From Ophiostoma sp. CBS 140.51 (lineage: Eukaryota; Ascomycota; Sordariomycetes; Ophiostomatales; Ophiostomataceae): a stretch of 64,000 bases of DNA. Position numbers and translations under genes: made by a program. Where the stretch lies: contig JANSLP010000006.1 of the NCBI GenBank assembly GCA_029298735.1, positions 1-64,000 of the forward strand, read 5' to 3'. Position 1 is the first letter of the stretch. The number at the start of each line of letters is the position of its first letter. Under the pieces are notes generated by a model, which saw nothing but the letters and a program-made list of their open reading frames with translations, was not told where the DNA came from and did not search any database. Shown here in pieces: positions 44,621 to 57,180 of this stretch.

Positions 44621-47600
44621 TTATGGCATGTCGGCATCATTCATCTCGCCTGCAGTCTGCATGCTGGTGTCTCCGAGGCTGTCTAGCGGATCAGACGCGT
44701 CCAACACATCAGATGAGCAATGTGAGCTGTTCCAGTCTAGACCGTCAAAACCTCGGTTAGTCTTCTACTTTCTGTACATCGTGTATGACACAGTAGTCGG
44801 GGGTTTATGGCAAGAACGTACCGGATCCGTCCTCCTCGATGTCATCAATGATGAGTCTGTTGATCAAGTCGGGTATCGCTGCCAAAGGGTTAGTACTTAT
44901 GCTTTCAAAAAGGACATGGATTGGGAACGGTATACATACTTGTGCTGAGCTGCATGAATCGGATACTCAGCTCGTCCTCGGGCTCGTCATTCGGCTGAGA
45001 ATAGTATGGACTGCATTCGGAAATCACGCGTTGGACAGCACCGACGACCGTACCGCCGATTGGGGCATCACGCTGGATAAAGGCAAGCTCAATGTACTTG
45101 AACATCTCAACACCGAGCTGCTTCACTGCCAGTCTCAAGGCCGCTGCTCGTTCTTGGCCACCCTCGTCCTCGTCGAATTGCGGGTTCGGTCCGAAGAGGA
45201 AGATGTTGTCTTGTAAGAACGCCTCGACATTGCTGATGACCGTCGAGTCGAAGCAGCACAACAGTCCAGGCACCCACATGGGTATAAAACGTAGCGCATT
45301 GAATACGGCTGCCAGATCGACCTGACCAGGTGCAGTCGCCGTGCCACGGTATAGCGCACGCATGGTCTCAAAGTACGCCCGACCCTCTCCGTGCGCCACG
45401 CCACGGCATTGTTGAGACAGATGTGCCATCATTCGCGTGGCCGATTCCGGTGACCTGACATTCTGCATGAACACAATCATTGCTCGCAAGAAGGGGCTCT
45501 GCGGGGCCGCAGCTGCGTTGGACGTGATGTTAGCTCTGAGCGTGGTGAGGATCTTGCTTTCCATGGCCGGGTGAGTTGCCATTAGGTGCGCGATGATGGA
45601 ACTCGTGGCTTGCGGGTTTTGGTCAATACAAATCAGCTTGTCCACAAACACATTGCCGAAGTCGCCGTTCCAGTCTCGGCCCATGAGGAGGTACTCATGG
45701 CGAGACATGGGGATGTCCTCATCTGGGCTGTCCAGGGCCATCTGGAATCGGCTCGTATTGTCGTCAATGTACATATCGGCCTCCGCTCGGATTGTCGGGC
45801 GGATTGGGTACATTCCAACCAACAGCGTGTGGAACAGAGCAATGACGGTTTCGAACGATGGCGGGCGGGTGCGCCTCTGCAACATGAGAACCATGCGCGA
45901 GTACTGCGCATCCAGAGGGAAGGCAGTGTCGGCGGATATGGTTAAGATGGTGCGTCGGAGGCCCTCCAGGTCGAGGAAGATGCCGACTTCTTCACGGCCC
46001 ATGCTGGCAAATGCCTGCATGAAACCAAAGACTTCGTTCCACGATCTGGACACGAGATGGAACACCTCCCAAAGCGTTTGCATCATGAAAGCCGCACTGT
46101 GGATGATTGTCGAGTTGCGCTTCAACTCGGTGCGTCTGCCATGTGGAACGCCCTGTGTCTCTTCGTCTTCGTCGGTATCCATCTCGGGATCTTCTTCGAA
46201 CGAGGTGTAGCTCACCGGGAACGCCTCCTTGATACTCTTGAGAGCTGCAATGATCAGTTGCCCCATCTCAAGGCGCACGTCAGGGTCCAGACTCCGCTGC
46301 ACCATCTGCTTGAGAATCTCAGGTCGAGCATCAAAGTAGTCAAAGATGGCCAACGAGCACAGAGCACATTTTTGTCCCATAGCTGAGATGCCATTGTACA
46401 GTGTCTGGAAGTCAGGTGTATCCTTGGTCCGCGATGCGACTTGGTCCAGATGACTGAGTGCCATCTGGATAGCCACGTTCTCTAGCCTGTGGTTCGCCGA
46501 GCATTCACCACCTGGCATGACGAACTGGACTTGATTGAGCATCTTGCTGACGAACGGAAGGTGTTGGGGGTCGTATAGTGCATGCCGGCGCACAAGCGAC
46601 GTGTTCTCGTTGTGGATGTGGTCGGAAAGGGCCTCGGGAATGTCGGCCTTGGCCGGACTGAATCTGCCTGATTGTGCCAGCGCCTCTTGCTCCTTCGCCA
46701 GCGACGAGGACCGTTGGTAGAAGAGCATGTAAGCGCTGTAGACCTTCTCTGGTGGCACGCCATTGTTGCCGTCGACTCCGAACTGGTTTGCTGCCCGGTC
46801 GACGGTACCGCCAAAGCACATCGACTCCAATAGAGAGTGATCCCAGTTGCTGACCATGTCGTCGTTGAACTCCACCCAGCTCTCGTTTTCCTTGGAAGTG
46901 GGACGCTCGCGGATGTAGGAGTAGTAGTGTCCGGACTCTGCAGTGCCAGAGTGGACCAGGACACCAACGAGTTCAAATATATCGGCCGGTTGCTCTTCGT
47001 CAGGGTTGCTGAGCTGATCGATGGTGTATGGGCGCATGTTGAGCTCGTGGGGAAACGAGAAGTGGTCGTTGATTTTGCTGCGTTGAAGAGTCCGCAGGTT
47101 GAAATCGAAACGCTTGAGATGGAAGATGAGATGGTCTGGAATGTCCTTCAGGCATGCTCTAGATTGAAAGTTGTGTTAGAGATGATTCGCCTTTGATGTT
47201 AAAAGTGTTGAAAGCAGTAACTTACCTCTTGATAGCATCAACATGGCGGTCACAACTAGAACAGTTGTACTTGTTGTCTGTTTTGTGGTTAGTACACGTG
47301 CAAAAGCAGGCGCTTATCTCAGGACACCGAAGCTTGATACGTACCACCCTCCATGATCTCGCCCTCCACGTAGGCTCGCAAACTCTCCTGCAGGCTCGCT
47401 TTCCCCTTGATGTCGCATTGGATCGCTGAGAAAGGCTCGAGTCTCTCCGAAACATGCTTGCACTCCTTGGACTTGACTTGTTGGACAATCTGGCCACCAA
47501 AGAAGGACCGGAAGGCCTTTTTGTCGTTCTCCGACAACAGTTGGCCTTCCCACCGATCAAAGAGAAGATTGTAGAACTCGTCCACATCCATTTGATTGTG

Positions 47601-50600
47601 GATATCAATTGGCGTGTCGTCGTACGTCTTGACGCTGCCAACACACATTTGCGTATCCACAAACCGCCGGATGCTGTCCTGTAAGAAACCAAACAAGATG
47701 CGAGTCTGGAAAAGCAGGCTCTGCGTGTCGCCTTCGTCTCGAACGTCAACGCTCATCATAAACTGCCGGAAGGGAACATTCATGAACAACTGCGTGAACA
47801 GAGAGTTGAAGTAACACGTATTGGACAGGTTCCGCAGGCCAACGTAACCACAAGGGGCACGAAGGGCCTTTTCCCGCTCGAACATCGAAGGCAGCTCGTA
47901 ATGGTACGGCTCTTCGTCTTCGGACTTCTCGCATGGGACAAGTTGGTCGAGATTGCGGATCATGATTGGCAGAAGACTCGGGTTATCATCGATGAGGTCG
48001 GAGATGACTTTCATCAAAAGCGCCCTCGTCTGCGAACTGACAACAATGCGAGGATAGGAGCGCCGAGAGACAGCCGTGCCATCCACACTCGCAGCATTGT
48101 TACGCCAGGGCGGGAACAAGTGATTCCAGAAAAGCTTGTTCATGAAGTTACTGAAAAGACGGATGAATTAGTAACGGGAAGTGTGAAAGTCCGCGTTGAA
48201 AGAAGAGTAAACTCACGAAGGAATGGTGTCAACCAAGTCAAGGTTCTGAGAAGCACGGTACACCGAGTTGAATAGTCGTGTCAACCCAAACATGGCATAG
48301 TCGGCGCACTCCGGTTGAGTGACATCCTACAGGAGGCACAAATCATTAGTCAACACACTCTCACCCATATTGAACAGGTTTTTTTCTTTTTCTTTTTCTT
48401 TTCTTTTTAGATTGACATACCTCTGAAGTCGTGCACGACAAGAGCAGATCACCAGTCGTGGTCAGCAATGCAGCAATGTCGAGTGCTGGAGAATTGGCCT
48501 CGAGCAAGTCGCTGAGGAGTCGATCGGCCAGGTTGAAGACACCCTCGCATTTCGCCGGCTCGAGGATAGCCTTTGGCACAATGGCCAGGACCACCGGCCA
48601 GAAAAACTCTCGAAACTCGGAAGGGCTCACGGTAGCCATAGCGTGCCGGGATCCAATCTTGTCGCCGATCTGGACAGTTGCAAGCTGTCGAATATCCAGG
48701 CGACCATCCAGCAGAAGGAGGCGCTCAATCAGAGAGGCCGTTTTCTCGTCATTCCGGAAGGCGTCCCAGAACTCGCGGCTTAACACGCAAGCGTTCATGG
48801 TGACACTAAAAGCAAGTCCGACAAGGCGTACTGAGCCTTCCAGTCGGCCCTGATACTCCGGTGATAATACTTCCATGAGCCGGTTCAAAAGCTTGGCGTC
48901 GAGGCTCTTGGCTGCCGAGTTACCCAGATGGATGTTGCTCAAGGCAAAATTGAGCATATGCAAAAGTTTGGTGTTGAGTTCGACTTGCAAGCTTGCATTT
49001 GCGGACAGCTCCGTGACACTTGGATCGCAGAGAGCGGCTGTGATCAGCTTGATCGCCACGACAAGAGCACTCTGATAGGATAGTGCTGGCGTCGCTTTGC
49101 TGGCGGCTTCCGGAAGTTTGTCGCCTTGCGATTCGCTGTCCTTTGGAACAGAAGGCTCGGGGTCGACGGCAATCTCGGTGGCGATCTCGATCTCGATGGC
49201 TTGAGCTTGAACATCGTTCGAGTCTGGTGTCCGCATTTGGGCCTCGGCGTCATCGGATTCGCAAGAGCTCGAAACAACAGTCGTGGCCTCTGTCTCGGTT
49301 CGGTTACGGAGCACAAGATACTCGCGCAGTGCGTGCAACGTGTACAGAGACTTGTATGGCTGCCCGATGTAGAAAACGTCTGTGTAGGACAGATCTTCTT
49401 TGTCGAAACGACGCAGGAAATCTTCATCGATGGTGAGCTGAACAAGAAACTCGTGGATCTCGCTTGAGAGCTGCTCCTCCATGCTGAGATAGCCCCACAG
49501 CTCCTGGAAGTGCTTGAGGATCTCGGTCTCGACAGGTGAACCGCCAGTGTAGGGCTCTTTGGTATCGTCTTCGTCTGGGTCGACATCGCGCTTGACCAAA
49601 ATCAGACCGTTGTGGATGCGCAGTTCCTCGAGTGACCGACAAATATCGCCACCCTTGGGTGCGAAAGCCTGGCCGCGGTAGTAAATGCGGTAGTTGTCGA
49701 AGCCGGTGGCTTCTTTGAGGCTTGCAAGCAAGGATGCCGCAGTGTTTTGACGACCAATGTTCAAAGGCTTGACTTCGGTCTGGTTGTCGCCGTCGAACGA
49801 CTGGTACTTGAGCTCCGCCGACTCACCCGCGACACTGTTAAGGTTATCTGTGATGAATGGGCGCAGGTCAGGAGTGGAGAACTGCGAGCTGGCGCGGTAA
49901 AGGTGAAGAAACTCTTGCAGGACCTTGAGAGAGCGAATGAACAAGAGTTCTTGCTCGTAGATGAACGAAGCCGAGTTTGTGAGTTCCGCGTTGCTGTTGT
50001 TAACGTCGCCAGAGCGCGTCGACTGCTCGCTGGCTGCGCATTTGATATTCTTCGCTGCGGAAGACAGCTGCTCCAGACACCGGCTCACTAGTGCCAAGTG
50101 GATCTTCCGCGATCTGTACAGTGGGAAGGCTTTTATGCATTGGCTGTCAATGTACACATCCTTGACGAGAAAGTGCGTGGCATGGCGCTCAATGGTGTTG
50201 GGCGGTGCAGTCAGAACAATGCGCCACAGCTGTTCTAGAGTGATCCGGTCAAGGCTCTTGTCCTCGTCCAACACAGCCTTGGTTTGCTGACCCTTGGTCG
50301 AAGCAACATCAAAGAGGCTGCAGGCAACGTCGTTCAACAAGGGAAGAAGCCTCTCACGAAGGAACTCGAGAAGTGACTCGCAGAAGCAACTAGGAGGCAG
50401 CTTTGGCAGGAACTCGCTGAGACACTGTGTCAAGAACGAATTGTTCTCTTGTGGCCGGCGCCGAGCGCACGCGATAAAGATGCTCCACGATGCATTCCGA
50501 TCTTCTTTGCAAGCAGCCTTCAAACCAGGCATCATATCCCAGAGGCGGGAGCTAAGCTCCGGCGTCAACGTGTAGGGATGGCTGACAAGAATGGAGAAAA

Positions 50601-53351
50601 TCATGTCGCGGCGAGGCGAGTTCGTAGGTCCGCTAATAACAGCCGGGATAGCGAGATTCCGTCCCTTTTCGATGGCATCTTCCAGCTCGTCGACGACAAG
50701 CTTTGTCAGATCATGCTCTGTTGTCAAGAACGACAAGTCGTGGCCTCCGTAGTGTCTGTTTATGATAGTAATAGCACACAAGCTACCCAATGTTGTCCGT
50801 GTCTTCTGTGTGAGATCCAACAGACTTGTCTGGTATAGACTCTGGCGCTGGTCGAGGTCAAGCGGAATGGTGCGCAAACACTCCCGGAGTTTGTCGATTG
50901 CAAAACTCTGGACTTCTGGGTACGCTACTGGACCGGTCGCACTCGGGACGGACGATTCGCGCAACAGCTGTAGACATACATCAAACGGAATGATGCTGTC
51001 CATGGAAGCTGCCATCTCTTGCGGAGCCTTGCTGTACACATGTCGGAGAAAGGCTTCACAAAGCTCGCGCATGTGATGCGTGAACGATGTGATCGGAACA
51101 TCGAGAAATCCCTTGCAAAAGTAGACTGCGGCTTCGTAGGAAAAGAGGGTGACTATCCGACTTGCAGTCCGGATCAAAGCCTCGCAGATTCGTGGGTCCT
51201 GGGTATTTGTGACGGTCTGCCAAAAGAGATCGGTGTGCGAGTTTGTGTACGTGCGAGTCACTGCCAAGAAGCCAATGATGTTACCACTTTCTGTCGTGAT
51301 TTCGGGGTGACACGTGGGACCAAGCAGGTAAGACACCACGCCAGTGCTTGCGAGAACATCTGTCACGTAGCGCAAAATATGCTCGTCTTGTAGGTGCTCC
51401 TGAGCCTGATCACCATACCGCCTCCAGCAACTAACCAGCTCTTGACACAGATTGGTGACGGCCATGAGACGAAGCTGCATCTGGCTGTTCATTATCAATC
51501 GACAGAACATGGTAAAGCGCGACTTCATAGCAAACGCGTCCGGGACGCAGTCAGGAGGCATTGGGTAGCGCTCTTCGATGCTGGTGGCAAGTCGCACAGC
51601 TTCCTGTTCATCAACCTTGAGGTTGATGTAGATCAGGTCACCTAGTGCAGCAATACAATGGCTAGCATATTCTTGGCCCAGAGACGTAATGTGATTTGTG
51701 ATGGCGGTGTCAAGTGCAGCGGAAGCGGTGTTGAAGATCTTTTGGCCCAACGCCAGCGTATCCTTCTCGGCGGCAACGGCAAAGGGAGCGTGACCCTCAC
51801 GGGCAATATTGCGGTAGGCCTCGCGGGTAACAGAAGCGGCCACAACGCACACCTGGGAGAAGCTCTCGATGATTTTGGGATAGACCGGCATGACGGTGAC
51901 CTGCAGCTCCAAAAGTCGGTAGAGAAGACGAAGTGTGCCGCCACGCTCTGTTTGGTGGAACGAGGAAAACTGCTCGATGATGGCGGCGGTATTGTCACTT
52001 CTAAAAGCCCCGTCCATGCGGTCCTCGTCCTTAAGCGAAATTTCCCGCTTTGTCAAGGTTGCCAGAGCGAGCAGGTAGAATGAGGAAATGTTATCCCGCG
52101 ACTGTAAGCTCTCTGGTGTGCTAAAACGCTGCAGAAGGTTGACCTCGAACTCGACGAAAAACGCGGCCAGTCGTGCAAAGGCCGCACAGAACTGCAGAAT
52201 CTTGATGCGCGTCCCCATGTCGGAAGCTCCAAAGCCCGGGGTACGCAAGTTGGGCGTTCCCCATATTAAGTCTGGGAGAGCAAGCCACAAAGGGCGATGG
52301 ACAGTGTAGGATTCGTAGACTCGTTCAAATGGCGATGTCTTGGCAAAAAGTATGTACTGGTCGATCCATACTTGGAGCTGATGTGCAACTGAAGGGTCTA
52401 GAGGGTTGTTGGTGAGCATTTTTCTTTATAAAATCTCCAAAATTAAGAGAAATAGAAAACAGAAAAAAAAAACATACCTTGTGTGAGCGGGCCCGTCAAG
52501 ACCATCATGATGTCCGACGGCGCATCGCCCTGGCTCAGGTATGGAAAGCTACCGGATGGGTCTGGCAAAAGCGTGTTGGGTGGCACGCCAGGGTCCTCCG
52601 AGAGCAAGGTCACATCCGGCTCCGCGGGGCCAAAACCGGCGTCCTCGTCGTCCGACACTATATCGATAATTTCAATTTGCGGGCTTGCGGTTCTTGAGCG
52701 GGCTGTGGCGGAAGAAGCGGCTGTCTCATGTGCGGTGGGAAGCGCGGTGCCTGCTGCAGCGGCCCCACTGCCGTCAGCCGCCTGGCCGTTGGGAGACGCC
52801 ATGGGGCTATCGTCGAGGACCTCCACGGTTGACGTTGCGGCGTCTGTTACGGCGCCTCGATCGTTTGGCCGAGCGGATGGCGTCGGGCTTGCTGGCGGAG
52901 ACGAGGGTATTGTATCGAGCGTCCGGGGAGCCGAGTTCCGCAAACTAAGCGTCACGCGGGGCGAAGGGCCGGTGGATTGGCGGGTCAAGTGCTCGAATCC
53001 TGGAGGTGGCCGGATGCCGCCGCTGGCGGGGTGTGTGGGATTGTTTTCCGGGGTGTGGGGTGACGAGGGATCTGGGGCGGCGTCCATGATCATAACAGAG
53101 TCGTCGAGCTCGTCGTCGTTGGCCGGGGGGGAGGAAAGGTCGATTGTATCGACTATCGGTGTTTCGTCGTGGGGGGATTGTGTGGTAGACTCGACGGATC
53201 GGCCTCGGGAATCGACTTGCAGTGACGTTCGTCGCCTCTTGCGCAAGCTCTCGTCGCCGCCTTCGAATGGATTGGGGCGTGTGCTGCTTGCTTCGGGAGA
53301 GCCAGCACCTTCGTTCAACTCAGTCTCGGGGGATCTGGATTCGCGTTCCAT
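44621..53351 (-). CDS. Giant ubiquitin C-terminal hydrolase (USP family, fungal USP9X/USP34-like)
   Basis: Cysteine protease that removes ubiquitin from substrates. The model is complement(44621..44751, 44822..44878, 44940..47158, 47226..47277, 47345..48150, 48217..48326, 48421..52397, 52478..53351), 2741 residues. A disordered N-terminus (RPNPFEGGDESLRKRRRTS, acidic SUMO-interaction-like DDSVMIMD and IEIIDIVSDDE) precedes a 1450-residue helical-repeat region. The USP domain follows: Cys box GLRNLSNTCYFNSL with Cys1766, QMDVDEFYNLLFDRWEGQL, a Cys-x2-Cys knuckle (YNCSSCDRHV), HLKRFDFNLRTLQRSKIND, and His box SGTAESGHYYSYIRE with His2017. The C-terminal region corresponds to the fungal DUF3517 type. 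All catalytic elements are intact. The start is uncertain: the frame stays open upstream to a CTAACAG acceptor near 53511, but the first in-frame ATG is at 53351. The exon 2 acceptor at 52397 was chosen because it keeps frame. Confidence 0.88.
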
Positions 53352-56161
53352 CTGGCTTCCAGGCTTGGTCCAAAGCCGGGATCGAATAGCGGAGGGTTGT
53401 CTCTTGAGCTGTGCGGGTTGGACGGGCGGAGGCTCCGCAAGCTGACTTGAGCGTAAAGTGGGCTGTGTTGGAGGATGATTTTGCCTGTCGTCATTCAAAC
53501 ACCTGTTAGCAAAAAATAAAATACAAAAAAAGAGAATAAGATGCTATCGAGTATAGGGAAGTGAAGCGAACCTCTAGACAGCCGTTCAGTCTCGCGGCTT
53601 GACACCGCCTGGTGAGGATGAGGCCCTTGTCAATCCGCTTCGATCCGGTCGTCTTCTGGACTTTTCGTATCGATATCAAAACTCAAAGCGCTTTTCCTTC
53701 TTCGGTCAGCTTCTTCGTCTTCGCTTCACACACGCTCGCTCTCAACACGAGTACAGCTGAGGAGCAAGACGCGACATAGGTGCAAGGGCGCGCCGTTCGG
53801 CAGATGTGCAGTGAAGCCAGAGGGCACGGTAAGGTGGCGATGTAGTGAAAAAGAAACACAAGACTGCTGCTTTTGTCTCGGCGGCAAGGCAGACTTCAAG
53901 GCTAGCAAAGAAGCGCTAGAAGGAGGGGATAAGAAAGCAACGATAACAGTGAAGATGGGGAAAGAGGATACACGAGAAGACAAAACAGCTTCGAGAATGC
54001 AATACAAAAAATGTGTGGGGGCGGGATGGGGGAGTGTGGTTCGGATGGAGAAGCAGGTTCAGATTTCTGTGGCGGTTGGATTCGGAGTTGTGGTGCACGG
54101 CGAACAAAAAAGTGGTGAGCGGAGGGGATAGCTGTCGAGGCTACAATGTTTAGAGACAGCTAAGTGCAACAGTGACGCGGGTGGTGGAAGGTGCAAAAGG
54201 CGGGAAAGAACGTAGCAGGAGACATGAGATGTCACCAACAGCAAGCAGGCAATAGGCAGGCAGCACAGGAAGCAGGGGCAGGAGCAAGCAGGAAGTAACA
54301 ACAGCAGTGGAAGGTGCTCTCGAGCGAGTTGGGAGTGCGGGGCACTTGCCTCGAACGTGACGCGTGAACAAGTACTTCTATCCTCACCAAGATGCCGGGG
54401 ATGAGCAAGTACCGGTTTGGTGGCTGTAGGTGGTGACGGCACCATAAGATATCTTTACTATCTTGTCGACAGGCGGTTTGGAGGGGATCGATGAGGGGAA
54501 AGCTTTTTTCTAGTGCAAGTGTGCCACAAATAAGGTGAGATACCGCCTTGCATGCTAAATGTTGGCGCAAGGCAACAGTGGGAAAGGGTCGCACTTGCCG
54601 CCGAATGTGACCGCCTTTGGGCGTTATCCCTGGGCGTTCTTGCCCGCTAAGCAAGCCCCTAAGACACGGCAAGCTGTGCGGCGGCGTGCGGGACGCTTTG
54701 GTGCGCGGATCCCCCAAAAAGCCAAAAAGGGAGCGGAGGGGAAAGGACAGGATGAAAGGACAGGGGTGAGGAACAGATACAAGGGCGTACAAGACTGCAA
54801 AAAGGACCCGAGAATACAAACTTGGCAGATGAGATGGAAAGAATGACAAAAGTGAATGGGGGGGCTTGCAAAAAATGAAGAGAGAAAGATAATGCCGTTT
54901 TTGGGAGAAACAAAGTGACAGGAGATTTCTGTGAATTCTAGACAATACACACCTGAAAAATGATAGAATATATTGTCGGTTGAGCTGACCGGTGAATATA
55001 CACCTCGGCTTGAGCCACTGGAAGGCTTCACTTGCTACAATGTGCAGCTTGTGGGCTGGCGCAACGAATGGCAATTGTTTCGAGTTGGATATCGATGCCG
55101 TGGAATGGGAAAAGGATGGGAGAGGGATAAGGAGGAAAAGAAAAACAGAGGCACTGGACTTGGCTAGCCTTTGCGATTGGCGAACAAAGTAGGGCTCTTA
55201 CGAGATGATAGAACAGCGAATGAACGGTCAGGAAAACTGAACGGGATCGTGAAAGGCAGAAATCATGTGCCCAGATGATAATTATAAAGAATAGAAAGCT
55301 TCGCTGCCAGCTCGAGTCTACGAAATGTAAGCAGAATGCTGGTCATATGACATCACTATTAGATAGAGGCAGTCTTCAGGAGACACAAAACGCCCAAGTA
55401 TTTAAGAATACGAGACAGAGACTATGTGTTAAAGTAGAAAAAGAGCAGCAAGATACCCACGGTTTGGAACATCACCGATAAGATGCCCAGGTCCCACTCT
55501 GCCCAGTTCATCAGGCATACCACTCTTCTATCATCGCAAAACAGAAGCACTACGCCGGGCGACATAAAAAAGCCAAGCTAGGCTCTGTTCTTTGCTAGAA
55601 CTTTAATCATAATATCTAAATAAATATATGATAGATTAAAATGCAAATATGGAAAGGAAGGGGCGACCGGCAAGGCTTTGTGAGGCCTTCCTTTGCGGGA
55701 GGATCACCTTGATCACCAAAATTCGACCCACTCTTTGTAGCTCGGGGTTGGGGCGTGAACTTTGGGCAGGTCCGATCAAGCATAGCCCCTGGTTTTCAGG
55801 CCGTCTTGGGTGCTTCATGCTGCTCCTCTTTTTCCTTCTAGAAGTCACAAAGCGACACAGCTATTGGCGCTAAAAGAATGCCAATGGGCGAGCAATGCAG
55901 AAAAACAAGCCAATGAAATGCACAGAAAAGAGCAAAAAATGAAGCCCCAAAGAGACGAGACTGCCAAAAGTGACTGCCAATTATCGTCGAAAGAAGCAAC
56001 ACAGCATCACCGCTTGACAATACAAACCACCCTATCTGCATCGCAACGATCGAACAGCGCGTTCCAACATAAAATCGCATTTTCCGAGCACCTGTCACAA
56101 TTTATCTATCTCTAGCCGCGTCAATATTTGATTTGCATGCGAGCTAACCCCTAATTTCACC
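53352..56161. other. Divergent intergenic region deubiquitinase / POP3
   Basis: About 2.8 kb. A CTAACAG acceptor-like site at about 53511-53517 suggests an intron in the deubiquitinase leader. The 53800-54160 part is purine-rich on the + strand, and a minus-strand frame at 54232-55074 lacks any internal ATG. An AT-rich patch lies at 55590-55640. I see no gene. Confidence 0.5.
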
Positions 56162-57180
56162 ATGAGTCGTCGAAAGGTCCCAGAACTGGATACACCCTTC
56201 TCCAGTGTCGAATGGTAGGCTGCCTCTCTTCTTCCTACGTTTGCCTGGCCTGCTTGGTCTTCTTGACCAATATTCACTGTTTCTCACTGCCCTTTTAGGC
56301 CCATCATCTCTCAAAAAGACCAGGACATCATCCTTGAGCTCCTTTGCACGTACGTATTCAACCCTGTGGACACCCTGCACGCACGCTTCACTTCGACGAG
56401 TATAAGTCAATGCTAACGCAGCTGCACACATGAAGTCTTCTTGCACCACTTGGCCAGTACCGCCGTGATCATGTTGCGTCGTCCAGGGGCAAACGCAGTC
56501 GCAGGCGATCCCGGCAACGGGCCAAAGGGAACAGCGCCAGCAGCGAGCCTGACGGGGGTGCCTCCTTGAAAGCAGAGGCAAAGGTAGAGAAGATGACGGA
56601 GAAACTAGAAACCAAGCAGGCCAAGGACAACGTTCCACCGTTGCCTGAGCTGGCACGCTTTGTGGATGTCGGACTGGTCAGCATCACGCGTGAACTGGCT
56701 AAAAATGCAACACCAGGTGCCCCTATGCCCATCTCCAACTCCGATGATCCAGAGCCAACATCCCTCCCTTCTTCAACGACCCCTTCCTCCACTCCATCTT
56801 CTTCAAGCAATCCATATTCTGCCGTATTCATTGTCCGGTCTGGACACCCGTCGGCCTTTTATTCCCATTTCACGCAGATGGTGGCTGTGGCTTCACAAAG
56901 GGGGGGGGCGTCAACACCGCCGTCTCCGCCCATCCGCCTCGTGGGGTTTTCCAAGGCGTGCGAAGACCGGCTCAGTGAAAGCTTGGGTATCCCACGCGTG
57001 TCAAGTATTGCCATTCGTGCCGGTGCACCGCAGTCGCAAGGTCTTCTCGCATTCTTGGAGGAAACGGTCCCGGCTGTTGATGTTCGCTGGCTCGACGAAG
57101 CACAGGCCGGACAATACCGCGAGACACAGATTCAGGTGACCGAGGTCAGCGTCGGTCCCAAACGGAAGAAGAAGGTATAA
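56162..57180 (+). CDS. POP3: Ribonuclease P/MRP subunit POP3-like
   Basis: Protein subunit of the RNase P and RNase MRP ribonucleoproteins (tRNA 5' maturation and pre-rRNA cleavage), distantly related to the L7Ae/Rpp38 fold. The model is join(56162..56214, 56299..56349, 56436..57180), 282 residues, with two very short exons (53 and 51 nt) and introns of 84 and 86 nt. The spliced start reads MSRRKVPELDTPFSSVEWP then IISQKDQDIILELLCTLLAP then LGQYRRDHVASSRGKRSRRR. The N-terminal aromatic/Pro block plus GQYRxxH and the basic GKR tract match the fungal POP3 pattern. Then come VDVGLVSITREL and a conserved C-terminal half (YSAVFIVRSGHPSAFYSHF, IRLVGFSKACEDRLSESLGI, SSIAIRAGAPQSQGLLAFL). It ends KRKKKV. 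The exon 3 acceptor at 56435 was chosen over an earlier AG at 56421, which lies only 3 nt from the CTAAC branch site and shifts the frame. Confidence 0.82.

Noticed and set aside
52398..52424. Coding use of the ATG at 52419 (frame beginning MLTNNPL) as exon start of the deubiquitinase
   Set aside because: The AGs at 52424 and further upstream do not keep frame with the preceding exon. Only the AG just before 52397 gives a continuous protein.
54232..55074. 280-codon minus-strand frame in the deubiquitinase/POP3 gap
   Set aside because: It opens only with TTG, lacks internal ATG, shows no domain and lies in skewed intergenic DNA.
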